A program made the translations under genes and the position numbers. DNA of 64,000 nucleotides from Strigamia acuminata (Eukaryota > Arthropoda > Chilopoda > Geophilomorpha > Linotaeniidae), in NCBI GenBank assembly GCA_949358305.1, contig OX442315.1, positions 8,458,427 through 8,522,426 on the forward strand, given 5' to 3'. The notes under the pieces are model-generated. The model ran no database searches, was not told where the DNA came from, and saw only the letters and a program-made list of their open reading frames with translations. Every line of letters starts with the position of its first letter. The first letter of the stretch is position 1. Below are positions 51,511 through 61,232 of the stretch, piece by piece.

Positions 51511-52942
51511 TGCGGTGGCCCGGATGCCACCGAGAGGTTTTATTTTATTTGATCGCTTTGAAAATAAGTCAATTTCAAGCGAAAGGAAATAAATAATTCC
51601 GAATTTTATTTATTTAGTGCATTTAGCAAAAGTTTGCTTTATTTTATTATTATTTTGCATTTTTTTCTCGAAATAAGTTAATTCGAGTTTGAGATCACCA
51701 TTTTTGTATGTAAATCGAATAAAATATATGCATTTGAATTATAAACCAGTTGAATTTATTTTGAGTCTTGAAAGTTGCCAAAATTGGCAGTTTTATTATT
51801 ATTTTGTGCCACAAAGTGACAGCAGCATAATTGGAGTAATTAGTAGCTATTTTTAGAACTCTGCCTGTCTGCAGAAGACAGCTGAGTGGGAGGTTGCCAG
51901 GGCAACCCACCCACAAGCTAAGCAATACAGGAAGTGTTTCCTGCTAATAAGGAAATTTAGCAGAAACACTTCAGTCTTATTTTGAAAACCTTGTTGAAAC
52001 CACCACGTGAAATTGCATCCAGAAAACCTGAAAACTCTGCTGTGATTTTGTGGCTAATTTGCCAAGATTTTTAAGACTCATCATTTTCTTGTAACAGTGA
52101 ACCCACTGTTACGAGATATTTTCTTGTGATAACCACATTGTTATCACGAGAGCCCGCTTCTTGCAACAATCAATTTGTTGTTGTGAGACATTTGTTTCTT
52201 GTCGCTTAATTAGCGACGAGATATTTATTTGACCGTTTAGTCAGCCCGCCGTCAAGATTGTCGTGTGTGCCGGCGTGCCGCACGAGATCCGAGTCGAGGG
52301 TGTTGGCAAATTGGCCAGTCTGTAACGCAACCGAGACGTTTTCGCCACCGTCACGGTCGTCTGTCGCGCCGTCGTGCCGAGCAGAGACCCGAGTCGTGTG
52401 GGTAATCGTTTATCGAGGTGATTTAGTCGTGGGAGTGCGGACGTTTGTGAGACGTCGCGTTTGAAGAAAACGTCGGGAAAACGTTCCGTCGGCGTACGAG
52501 AACGTTCCACCAACGAGACGGAGTCGAGAAGGAGGAAATCCAGCACCCAGCCGTCGCAGGATTTGGAGAGGAACGAAACAGCGTCGAGGACGGAAAACCA
52601 GCGCCGTCGCCGCCATCTTCTTTATTTTATTCCTATTTTCCTAATTTCGATAAGTATTTTGTTTAGTATTTTGGTTATGTTAACGGTAAAAAGTAATGTT
52701 AAGAAAGCTGTGTAATTTCGTATATTATTTGTAATTTTGTGATTTATTCAAGTCTAGGAATAAATCTCTATTGGGAGTTTTAAAAGAGAAAAACATTTGT
52801 ATTCTTTGAAATTAGTTTGTTAGTTAAATTCACTTAGGCCAATTAGACTAAATATAAATTTTAGTGATAGTGAGTTTTGTAAGTCCTATAAACGGCAATC
52901 CATAGTGAGTCAGTTTTAGTAATAAGATTCCGGTTCACTACA
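51511..52942 (+). repeat. Element B 5' LTR
   Basis: Starts TGCGGTGGCC and ends GGTTCACTACA, two nt before the primer site, with TG..CA ends. The left boundary is placed where similarity to the duplicated flank stops; the right boundary is by analogy with element A. AATAAA lies at 52759-52764 and GCCATCTT (YY1/Pho-like) at 52612-52619. The first 710 bp is a series of short perfect hairpins. The second LTR is not in the window, so the exact length is unconfirmed. Confidence 0.8.
52091..52217 (+). repeat. Four framed hairpins in tandem in the element B LTR
   Basis: Stems at 52091-52112 (GTAACAGTG/CACTGTTAC), 52126-52147 (GTGATAAC/GTTATCAC), 52164-52180 (CAACAA/TTGTTG) and 52201-52217 (GTCGCT/AGCGAC). 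Each is preceded by TTCTT and followed by a GAGA-like motif, at 35-38 nt spacing. The stems differ in sequence, but pairing is kept. Confidence 0.85.
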
Positions 52943-52944
52943 CT

Positions 52945-52961
52945 TGGGGGCCTGTCCATTT
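52945..52961 (+). promoter_or_regulatory. Element B primer binding site
   Basis: TGGGGGCCTGTCC, identical to the first 13 nt of the element A site, then diverging. It starts 2 nt after the LTR, as in A. Confidence 0.75.
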
Positions 52962-53076
52962 GAACCTTAAGTGGATTTGCATTTTTGTGTAAAATTCTAG
53001 GGACCTCCAGAATTTTTTTTTTTTGTGAAATCTTGTTAGTTATAAGTCTGTTTCTTTCTTCACTCTTTGATTGACC

Positions 53077-56000
53077 ATGCAACAAGACAGAGAAGCAGGA
53101 AGAGGGAAAGGTCCGGCACGTAGGACCAGGCAGAGGGACGGAGCGTCGGAAGGACATCACGACACCCGCTCGCGATCGTCGTCACGATCAGCCGACAGTG
53201 GTCGAACGCCGAACCCATACAGTCAAGATCTTTGGCCTAATTCGGACAATGTTGACCATACTCTCGTCTCCCGCCCACCCTCTCCCATGTCAATAGCAGA
53301 GAATGTTAGTTCTACTGCCAGTTTGAAGGCCGACTTATCGCATTTATCACGCGAAGAGTTGCTAATAGTAGCCAAGAAAAGGGGCCGATTGTTGAAAGCG
53401 CACCGTATTGCCGCGTCCAGGAGTAGGGACATTAGCGCTGTGACGTCTGGAACCAGTACTCCGACTCAGGAAAGGTTGGATAAGGTCCGCCAACGCATTC
53501 ACGACCTGATGCAAGCTGCAGCTACCAGTTTGACAGAAGCGCAGCAGAAATATTTAGAAGGCGGCCCAATTACGGATGAAGAAGCGGCAGAGCGACTAGC
53601 TGCAATACAAGCACGCGAAGATGACATTCGCATAGCAGGCTCGGAAGAATACCAACTCATGAAACAAATGAGGTTGGAGGAATGCCAATTCAAAAATTCC
53701 AAATTGGAATTGGAGCTTGTTACGAAGCAGAAAGAGAACCGGCTACAACAAGAAAAAGACCAAATGGAAGCTTTTAAAGTGCGCTTGGACACTCGGCAAC
53801 AAGCTTTGTTTGCACGAGAAAAGGCAATGGAGACCGCAGTTCAAGATGAAAATGTCCGTCTTCGTCAAGCAACTCTGCAAGCACAAGAAGATGCCGAGCG
53901 GATGCGCAAGGAGCTAGAAGATATGAAGTATCTCGCCCACATTAATTATCCGAGAGCTGCGGAACCGCAGAGAAGCTCGCGTCCAGCAGATACTGGACAG
54001 AAAAGGAATGATTCTTTTGGGACTTCGTCCAAAAGAGGGAGGGAAGGTGCTGAAGAAGATTCAGCAAGTAAAAAATTGCTATCGTCACCAACTAGGAATT
54101 TATTTGAAGTCATTGACCAGTGGAGTGCTCAACATTGTCCCAACAATCAAGGACAGACCACTCAACACAGAACCAAGACAACTGAAGTTAATTTGCAACC
54201 GGAAACCGTCACAATTCCAGCGACGAAAGGACAAAATGAACGTTCACGCGACGTGTACGCAGGAGATTGGCCAGGAAAATATGACCAACACCAAATTGGT
54301 GCGTCAAATTTCGAACAATCGAAAAATCCGAAATCCAACAGAACCTTTCGCCCTTGGGAAGACGATTCGAGCAAATTGAAAAATACAGCCGATGGAAAAC
54401 AAGATCAAGGCGCTTCAGCAAATCCTTTCGCGTCAAGTCAAGATGTGGATGAGCGACACCTTCCACAACGAAATGAGGGAAGGCGCCAGACTGAGCAATA
54501 CCTCACACAAGGCGACCAAGTAGTCCCAACACAAGAATTTCCAGAAAGGAATCGCCATTATGAAACCCCAGATAGGCGTCGGGATGACGTTTCACATCAA
54601 CAACGTGACCACTATTTGTCATCTCGTAATAACCCGAATGAAAGAGATCAACGTTATCAATATAACGATCGGCGATATTATACTAATGACTCGCGCCGAG
54701 AAGACGATTCACATTACAGGGATCGATCACGGCAGAGAGGTAATTCGCAACAACGCGATGAGTCACGTCAAAGAGGTGGTTCTCATCAAGACGATGAGCG
54801 GTCTCGTCAAAATGAATGGCAAAGAAGCCGCAATAGTCCACCACCAGGAGGCACACAAAACGAAAGAGACGAACGAAAATACGCAAATTCGGAACATTTC
54901 CGACAGAATGAAGGAAATGACTCACGAAATTTCGGACAACGTCAACAAAGATCCGAATATCGTTCAGATGAGCATAGAACACCTGCTGGTGAAGCTAATG
55001 CATCTCAAATGACTCCTGCACAATGGCGAGAATTCATTAATAGTCAAATTGACGAACGTTTAGCAAGAATTCCATCCAAAGCTCAAGAGATGGAGGAGGT
55101 TTTGCAAAAAAGAATCAGAAAATATTGTGCTGGAAATTGGTCACACACATTCACTGACCCAAGTCAAATAAAATGGGATAGAATAACACCAGACCCGTTT
55201 GATGGAACTTGGCAAGCCGGAACTCAATTTTTTGATGACGTAATGCAAATTGCAAGAAGTCACGGCATTGACCCGAGAACCACATTAGACAAGATTATTC
55301 CCAAAATTCTGACTGGTGGTGCAGCAAAATGGTTCTATGGTCGCTCATTTGCATCCTGGAACGAATTTGTGCGCGCTTTTATGAAGGAATACGGAGAGTC
55401 GAATGCGACTTTATACCATAATTGGGATAACTTGAAACAAATGCTAGGTGAAGATCTCCGCTCGTATTTGCGAAGGACGGAGGAATTACTTGATCAATTA
55501 CCATACAATGTTGATGACTTTTCAGCTGATCGCCAATTCCGTCGAGGTTTAACGGAATTCTCAGAGAGAGTGTTGTCAATGGTCAAAGCACCTTTGGCGA
55601 ATTCTTTTGAGAAATTGGCTGAATTTATGAGAACAAATCAGATGTACATTGACGATCGATACATCAAAGATTTGCCACCGGAGGAGCAAAGGGGACAAGA
55701 GGAGTTGCTGCGACGTCAAGCAAACTTTGCTAGAGGAGGTACGAAAGTGATGCAACCTCGATCACTATTCACCATGCCTCGCAAGGAAGTCACATTTCAG
55801 CGCGGCAAAGATAATGAACCAACTCCTCACCCTCCTCCAAAAATTCCAACTAGACCCACAGCTAGATGGGTACAGGAAGTTGATGATCAAAGAGATATGG
55901 CAAATAACCAAATAATCTCTATGGAATTGACTGACGAACATATTGAGACTCTGGTTGAGGCAACAAACGCATTTTACGCTAAGAATAATGCGACAACGGC

Positions 56001-56367
56001 CAAATACAAGCCGCCAATGCAACCAAAGTCAACAGTCTCTAGTGACACCAAAGAAGGTCAAAGTCATACGCCAAAGACTTTTTCACTGGAATTTCCAGCT
56101 AAAACTCCATCACAGGAAGCTGGAAAAACTGAAAGCAATAGTCAAGCAACGACTGCATCAGTTAAAAGTGAAGGAAGTGTAGAAACAGCTACTACACCAA
56201 GGATGACGCCTGACAACGCACCTTGTCATAACTGCGGTGCATTAGGACATTGGGCAAGACAGTGCCAGCAACCAAAAAAGCAGTCTGCACCAAAAATGGA
56301 CATTGAAAAGTTGGTGGACGCCCTCACTGAAGCCGTGCAAAAAAACTTGCGAGCGCGGGACCAGTAA
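53077..56367 (+). CDS. gag: Element B Gag polyprotein
   Basis: 1096 residues from the ATG at 53077, the first in frame. The N-terminal third contains a long coiled coil (about residues 100-300: KQKENRLQQEKDQMEAFKVR region). A Gln/Asn/Arg-rich, low-complexity stretch follows, then the capsid-type domain (about 690-880, WDRITPDPFDGTWQAGTQFF) and one CCHC knuckle near the end (C1050, C1053, H1058, C1063). The layout parallels element A Gag but the N-terminal sequences differ. The stop at 56365-56367 sits in the loop of the frameshift hairpin. No lesions are seen. Confidence 0.93.
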   Translation: MQQDREAGRGKGPARRTRQRDGASEGHHDTRSRSSSRSADSGRTPNPYSQDLWPNSDNVDHTLVSRPPSPMSIAENVSSTASLKADLSHLSREELLIVAKKRGRLLKAHRIAASRSRDISAVTSGTSTPTQERLDKVRQRIHDLMQAAATSLTEAQQKYLEGGPITDEEAAERLAAIQAREDDIRIAGSEEYQLMKQMRLEECQFKNSKLELELVTKQKENRLQQEKDQMEAFKVRLDTRQQALFAREKAMETAVQDENVRLRQATLQAQEDAERMRKELEDMKYLAHINYPRAAEPQRSSRPADTGQKRNDSFGTSSKRGREGAEEDSASKKLLSSPTRNLFEVIDQWSAQHCPNNQGQTTQHRTKTTEVNLQPETVTIPATKGQNERSRDVYAGDWPGKYDQHQIGASNFEQSKNPKSNRTFRPWEDDSSKLKNTADGKQDQGASANPFASSQDVDERHLPQRNEGRRQTEQYLTQGDQVVPTQEFPERNRHYETPDRRRDDVSHQQRDHYLSSRNNPNERDQRYQYNDRRYYTNDSRREDDSHYRDRSRQRGNSQQRDESRQRGGSHQDDERSRQNEWQRSRNSPPPGGTQNERDERKYANSEHFRQNEGNDSRNFGQRQQRSEYRSDEHRTPAGEANASQMTPAQWREFINSQIDERLARIPSKAQEMEEVLQKRIRKYCAGNWSHTFTDPSQIKWDRITPDPFDGTWQAGTQFFDDVMQIARSHGIDPRTTLDKIIPKILTGGAAKWFYGRSFASWNEFVRAFMKEYGESNATLYHNWDNLKQMLGEDLRSYLRRTEELLDQLPYNVDDFSADRQFRRGLTEFSERVLSMVKAPLANSFEKLAEFMRTNQMYIDDRYIKDLPPEEQRGQEELLRRQANFARGGTKVMQPRSLFTMPRKEVTFQRGKDNEPTPHPPPKIPTRPTARWVQEVDDQRDMANNQIISMELTDEHIETLVEATNAFYAKNNATTAKYKPPMQPKSTVSSDTKEGQSHTPKTFSLEFPAKTPSQEAGKTESNSQATTASVKSEGSVETATTPRMTPDNAPCHNCGALGHWARQCQQPKKQSAPKMDIEKLVDALTEAVQKNLRARDQ

Positions 56368-56382
56368 ATCAGGATCCCGCGC
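56340..56382 (+). promoter_or_regulatory. Element B -1 ribosomal frameshift signal
   Basis: Slippery heptamer A AAA AAC at 56340-56346 in the gag frame, 6-nt spacer, then stem GCGCGGGA (56353-56360) with TCCCGCGC (56375-56382), extendable by two G-C pairs past a bulged A. The pol frame is closed upstream by TGA at 56328-56330 and open from there on. The spacer is the same length as in element A. Confidence 0.88.
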
Positions 56383-56402
56383 CACCAAAGAAATCGGAAG
56401 AA

Positions 56403-59126
56403 TTGCAGGAAAGTGAAGGCACGACTGCAGAGGTAAAAGAAGTGTCACCCTCTATCGATCCAGAGACGGGGAAAAGAAAAGGAGAAATGATTTGTGAAAT
56501 CATAGGCGGAGAAATAGTGTCAATTAGATTTCCGCCACCAGAGTTAGAATCTCCTAAAGTCGAAAAGAAAGAAGTACTTGATAATGCTCTTGTTGCAAAG
56601 GAAAAGATTCCTTGTGTATTAACGCCTCCAGAAGCCATAGGGACAATGCGAGTTGCTCAAGATGAAGTAACTTGCAAACCTGAAAACGGCAAAATTGTCA
56701 AATTACAATTTCCATTATCAGAATTAACAACAATTCCTGAGAGTGAGGAAATTAAAGAAGTTGACAACACATATTTTGTGAATGAAATCACACAAGCACT
56801 GAAGGAGGTGGGACTTGACGAGGAGAACGAAGCGACAATTTTTTGGGCCAATGTGAAAAATTCATATGAGAATGACCCTTCAGAGGCAGCGTGGATGGTG
56901 AACACACCAGTTGAACCAATTGTGTGGGATCCATTATTATATGAACTTCCAAAGCTAGCACCTGAAGAAGGCCCCAGAATAAGAGTTTTCAATGTTTTAA
57001 TCCCCGACGACGAACAACTTGGAGGAATGACAACAATGGACATTCTCACTGAAAGTGGAAGCATAGCAGCAACATTAGATTCGGGTGCCAACAGAAGTTG
57101 TGTGTCACTGCCGCTAGTGAAAGCAATGGGCTTGGAAGATAAAATTACCAAAGTCGGGCCTAACATGGCCATAAACACGGCGGACAAAAAAGTTCAACCA
57201 ATCGGTTCAATTCGAATATTATTCCGATGGACACACGGCATGGTGTTGCACTACTTTTTGGTGTTGCCGCATGAGATGCACTTCATGCTCATGGGGAATG
57301 ATGTCATGAAAAGAATGAGAATCCAGCCGAATCCCCTCAGCGGAAAGTGGAATTTTATAACCACTTTGGAAGTACCAACTCCATACGTTCCGCAGTCCGT
57401 GCTGGATAAATGGGAAAAAACGTTAGAGCAACCAGAATCAACATTCCGGACATTTGCAAAAGAAACATGTTACAATGCTTTCAATGCAAGATTGAGAATG
57501 GACAATGGCGTAGACAACTTGGTGGAAGGAGCTAAACTTCAGCTAACTGAGGCTCTTCAGTTAGAGGCAGTGCTTAGAAAGCATGAGAAAATTCTCACCA
57601 AAACGCCAGGGAGAACACATGTTTTGCAGCATACAATCGAATCGGACACAAAAAAACCCATTAGAGTGCCATTTCGAAGCTGGAACCCGCAAAAGCGCGA
57701 AATTTTGCGCCAACTCTGTCAAGAGTTCAAGGACAAAGGTTTTGTGTCGGATGCGGAGGGAGATTATGCTGCGCGGATCGTATTAGTGTCAAAAACCGGA
57801 TCAGATCCTCGGTTATGCATCGACTATCGGCCGATAAATGAGCACACTTTGTATGATCCGCCCCAAATGCCCACGATCACGGAGATTCTGCGAGAACTAG
57901 GAGAGTTCAACTGGGTGACGACAATAGATCTGACCAAGGGTTACTGGCAGATTGAGTTGCGCCCAGAAGATAGACCAAAGACGGCGTTTTGGAGCCCGAT
58001 TGGGCGCCTAATGTTTAATGTCATGCCATTTGGGCTTGTCAACGCGCCCACGACATTCCAGCGCCTAATCGAGAAAGTGCTCGGCGATGCATATCGCAAA
58101 TACGCCTGGGCGTACTTGGATGACATCGTCATCGTGTCAAAAACATACGAAGAGCACATGCGCCATGTTGACGACGTCTTATCAAAATTGGAAAGAGCTG
58201 GCTTGCACGTGAATCCTGAAAAGTCAAAATTTTGTCGGAAAGAGCTGAAATTTTTGGGCTACAATTTGGGAGTCAACGGTGTAAGCGCAGATCCGAAAAA
58301 AGTGGACGCCATTGCTAAGTTTCCAGCGCCAACCAATCTCACCGAGTTGCAGCGCTTTCTTGGAATGGTGAATTTTTTCCACAGACTTTTAAAGGATTTG
58401 GCCACTGTGGCCGAGCCCCTGCGTCCGCTCTTGAAAAAGGGTATTGATTTCGTGTGGACAGAAGATCACCAACGAGCGTTTGATGAAGTCAAAAAGCTAC
58501 TCACTGACTCTGAAACGATGGCGTTGCCGGACTTAACCCGTCCATTTATTGTCTACACCGACGCAAGCAAAAAAGGGCTCGGAGCAGCGTTAATGCAAAA
58601 GAACATGGTCGACGGCCTGGAACTCGAGGTCCCCTGCGTATATGTCAGCCGCAGTCTCCAGGCTGCAGAACTGAATTACAGTGTCACAGACCTCGAATGT
58701 CTGGCGGTAATTTGGGCGTTGCGAAAATTCCGAGAATACCTGGAATTCACCCATTTTACTGTGCAGACGGACCATCAGGCCTTAAAATGGCTCATGGGAT
58801 TAGATGAGCCTACCGGACGCCTTGCCCGCTGGCAAATGGAGCTCATGGCGTACAACTTTAAAATCCAGTACATCAAGGGCCCAACCAACGTGCTTGCCGA
58901 TGCATTATCGCGTGCGCCAACAGATTTGACAAGTGGTGACGATGAATGCGGAGCAGACGGTGACACACACTACTGCCCGACGGAAATCCATTCTTGGGAA
59001 ATTAAGAATTGGAATCAGCTGCCGACGCCGAAAAAACCTGACGACCCAATGGTCACTTATTGGTGTAATTCATATGTTGCACCAACGGCGGAGACAAAAC
59101 AGGACCTACGAGAGGAGAAACAATAG
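56403..59126 (+). CDS. pol: Element B Pol, first part: protease, reverse transcriptase, RNase H
   Basis: Entered by frameshift; the frame is open from 56331, and the first internal ATG is 56487. It has an acidic linker, protease LDSGANRSC (about 57079), reverse transcriptase with YLDD at about 58113, and RNase H with YTDASKKGLGAAL, ELECLAV, TDHQAL and ADALSRAP. All catalytic motifs are present. The frame ends at a TAG (59124-59126). The next ORF continues in the same frame and matches the protein of element A, so this stop interrupts an originally continuous Pol. Readthrough of the TAG is possible but unproven. Confidence 0.92.
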   Translation: MQESEGTTAEVKEVSPSIDPETGKRKGEMICEIIGGEIVSIRFPPPELESPKVEKKEVLDNALVAKEKIPCVLTPPEAIGTMRVAQDEVTCKPENGKIVKLQFPLSELTTIPESEEIKEVDNTYFVNEITQALKEVGLDEENEATIFWANVKNSYENDPSEAAWMVNTPVEPIVWDPLLYELPKLAPEEGPRIRVFNVLIPDDEQLGGMTTMDILTESGSIAATLDSGANRSCVSLPLVKAMGLEDKITKVGPNMAINTADKKVQPIGSIRILFRWTHGMVLHYFLVLPHEMHFMLMGNDVMKRMRIQPNPLSGKWNFITTLEVPTPYVPQSVLDKWEKTLEQPESTFRTFAKETCYNAFNARLRMDNGVDNLVEGAKLQLTEALQLEAVLRKHEKILTKTPGRTHVLQHTIESDTKKPIRVPFRSWNPQKREILRQLCQEFKDKGFVSDAEGDYAARIVLVSKTGSDPRLCIDYRPINEHTLYDPPQMPTITEILRELGEFNWVTTIDLTKGYWQIELRPEDRPKTAFWSPIGRLMFNVMPFGLVNAPTTFQRLIEKVLGDAYRKYAWAYLDDIVIVSKTYEEHMRHVDDVLSKLERAGLHVNPEKSKFCRKELKFLGYNLGVNGVSADPKKVDAIAKFPAPTNLTELQRFLGMVNFFHRLLKDLATVAEPLRPLLKKGIDFVWTEDHQRAFDEVKKLLTDSETMALPDLTRPFIVYTDASKKGLGAALMQKNMVDGLELEVPCVYVSRSLQAAELNYSVTDLECLAVIWALRKFREYLEFTHFTVQTDHQALKWLMGLDEPTGRLARWQMELMAYNFKIQYIKGPTNVLADALSRAPTDLTSGDDECGADGDTHYCPTEIHSWEIKNWNQLPTPKKPDDPMVTYWCNSYVAPTAETKQDLREEKQ

Positions 59127-61232
59127 TGTTACATGCCAACATCACAAAATGCAATGGCAAACGCTTTCATCATCAAAGTGACAGAGCAGTTAAACTGCAC
59201 TCCACCCACTCGTGAGGAATTTATAGCTGAACAAAAGGCAGATAAACAGTGTCAAGTTATCCGATTCTATCTGGAAACACAGCAGTTCCCACCACACGTA
59301 ACCACTCGCCTTGAAAGAAGAAATTTCAAAGTATTGGCGACCAGACACATCCTCGAGGAAGATTTGCTCATGCGATATCAACCAACGATTTCTGATGAGC
59401 TGGGCGAGGATAGTAGTGCGTTGAAAGTCGTGGTACCAAAGTCGCTAAGATTTCGAGTACTTTGGTTGATGCACGGCCACCCATTGGCCAGTCATAGCGG
59501 TATTGCAAGAACACTTTATCGGATGCGCTGCGTCTATGTTTGGGACGGCATGAAAAGGGACACTGCAAAGTTCATCAAGCACTGTGTCAGATGCCAGGCG
59601 TGCAAGCCACGACCAAAAACTAAAGTTGAGCCGGCTGAAATTGGGCCTTATGCACCGTTTGAGTGCTTGAGTATTGATCTAACAGGCCCAAAGCCAAGGA
59701 CAATCGAAGGAAACAACTATATTCTGGTTATTTTGGATGTTGCGACTCACTGGCCAAAATTGTACCCATTGGAGGACCCCACCGCCCAAATCATCTCGGA
59801 TTGTGTGTACGACACGTCCATGGACTGGGGATTTCCTCTAAAAATAATATCCAACAATGGGCCGCAATTCAAAGCTCGAATCTATAAGGAGTTTTGCAAA
59901 CGTTTCAAAATTATCCCAAAATTCACTTCCCCGTATCATCCACAAGCCAATCCAGTCGAGAGGCTCAACAGGGACATAAAGTATGTCATTGCAATTTTCA
60001 CAGACCTGCACCGCCGCTGGGACGAATATTTAAGAGAAATAGCGTTCAGCATCAGGTCCACTGAGTCAAGGGGTCGAGGATACTCCCCTGCCTATCTCAA
60101 CTGCGGCAGAGAACTTCGTATTCCTTGGGATCCGAGAGTTCTCGATGGAATTCTTCGGATTGACCCAAAACGGCCCCATGAGTATGTCCAAAGATTACAA
60201 AGAGTGATAAGTGACACGTACCACCACATGATGGCGCATATCGTAGACTTAAGAGAGAGAGTGCGCAATCATCAAGATGATGCCAAATTTGAGAACTTCA
60301 AAATTAATGATCTTGTTTGGAGAGAAAACCACGCGCTCTCAAAAGCCTCAGCTGGTATCTCTGCGAGTATTGCGGACAAGCGTACTGGCCCCTATGTTAT
60401 TACCCAAATACATCAGGGTGGAGCTGCCAGATTGCGCCGGCTAAAAGACAATCGAATTTTTAACTCAATTCACAAATCCGAATTGTCACCCTACTTCCCT
60501 GAATTTAACCAAGAAATTTGGTTAAAAGGCCAAACTAAAAGTAACCCCAATGCTGAGGTGGTAAACACCTTACTTGATGACATTCCAGCAAGAGGGGAGA
60601 ATTCAGAAATAGTGGAAGAGGCAGAAAATGTGCCAAGTACGGAAGTCGCAGAAAATGTGCAAACGTCAACTAATGCACAAGAAACACAAAAACAGTCAGA
60701 ATTGCAAAATTCGCAAAATTTTGAAGTCAATTTTGATTTGGGTGGAGTCGTCGAAACGCAAGAAATTGCAAATGCACCAAGTGCAGACGACATGCAAAAT
60801 CAAGAACGTGCAGAAAACGTTCACGACAATGACAATGCGCAAGGCGCAGAAAGTGTGGAATCTGTGCACAGAAATGTGCAAGATGTCGCACGAGACGTAG
60901 AAAATGCACCAACTAGTGCACAAAGTGCCGAAAATTTGCCAAATGCAGAAAATGTGCAAGGTGCAAAAGCTGCAAATGAGTTTACAGAAAAATGTGTTGC
61001 AGAAAGTTCAGACGACACGGATGCAGACATTCCACTAATCACCCCAGAAAATGATGTTTTTGGAAATGAAAAGCAAGTTGCTTCATTTTCCAAAAAGAGG
61101 GGAAAGAGAGTGGAAAAGAAAGTTGAAATCAAAAAGAAATATCAACAATTAAATTCTCGTGAGAAGAAAAAGGCTTTAAAACAATACCCACTTCGCAACA
61201 GAGCGAAGATAAAGCCTCCGGATTATCTCTAA
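59127..61232 (+). CDS. pol: Element B Pol, second part: integrase
   Basis: In the same frame as the preceding part, after one TAG; the first ATG is at 59133. It has the PPTREEFIAEQK start shared with element A, integrase HHCC (HGHPLASHSG to CVRCQACK), first Asp (SIDLTGP) and Glu (NPVERLNRD). The second catalytic Asp reads Asn (SNNGPQF, against SDNGPQF in A), which should abolish integration activity. After the integrase C-terminal region come about 230 residues rich in Ala-Glu-Asn-Val repeats and a basic end. The protein then stops, unlike element A, where the extension continues in frame. Confidence 0.9.
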   Translation, partial: CYMPTSQNAMANAFIIKVTEQLNCTPPTREEFIAEQKADKQCQVIRFYLETQQFPPHVTTRLERRNFKVLATRHILEEDLLMRYQPTISDELGEDSSALKVVVPKSLRFRVLWLMHGHPLASHSGIARTLYRMRCVYVWDGMKRDTAKFIKHCVRCQACKPRPKTKVEPAEIGPYAPFECLSIDLTGPKPRTIEGNNYILVILDVATHWPKLYPLEDPTAQIISDCVYDTSMDWGFPLKIISNNGPQFKARIYKEFCKRFKIIPKFTSPYHPQANPVERLNRDIKYVIAIFTDLHRRWDEYLREIAFSIRSTESRGRGYSPAYLNCGRELRIPWDPRVLDGILRIDPKRPHEYVQRLQRVISDTYHHMMAHIVDLRERVRNHQDDAKFENFKINDLVWRENHALSKASAGISASIADKRTGPYVITQIHQGGAARLRRLKDNRIFNSIHKSELSPYFPEFNQEIWLKGQTKSNPNAEVVNTLLDDIPARGENSEIVEEAENVPSTEVAENVQTSTNAQETQKQSELQNSQNFEVNFDLGGVVETQEIANAPSADDMQNQERAENVHDNDNAQGAESVESVHRNVQDVARDVENAPTSAQSAENLPNAENVQGAKAANEFTEKCVAESSDDTDADIPLITPENDVFGNEKQVASFSKKRGKRVEKKVEIKKKYQQLNSREKKKALKQYPLRNRAKIKPPDYL

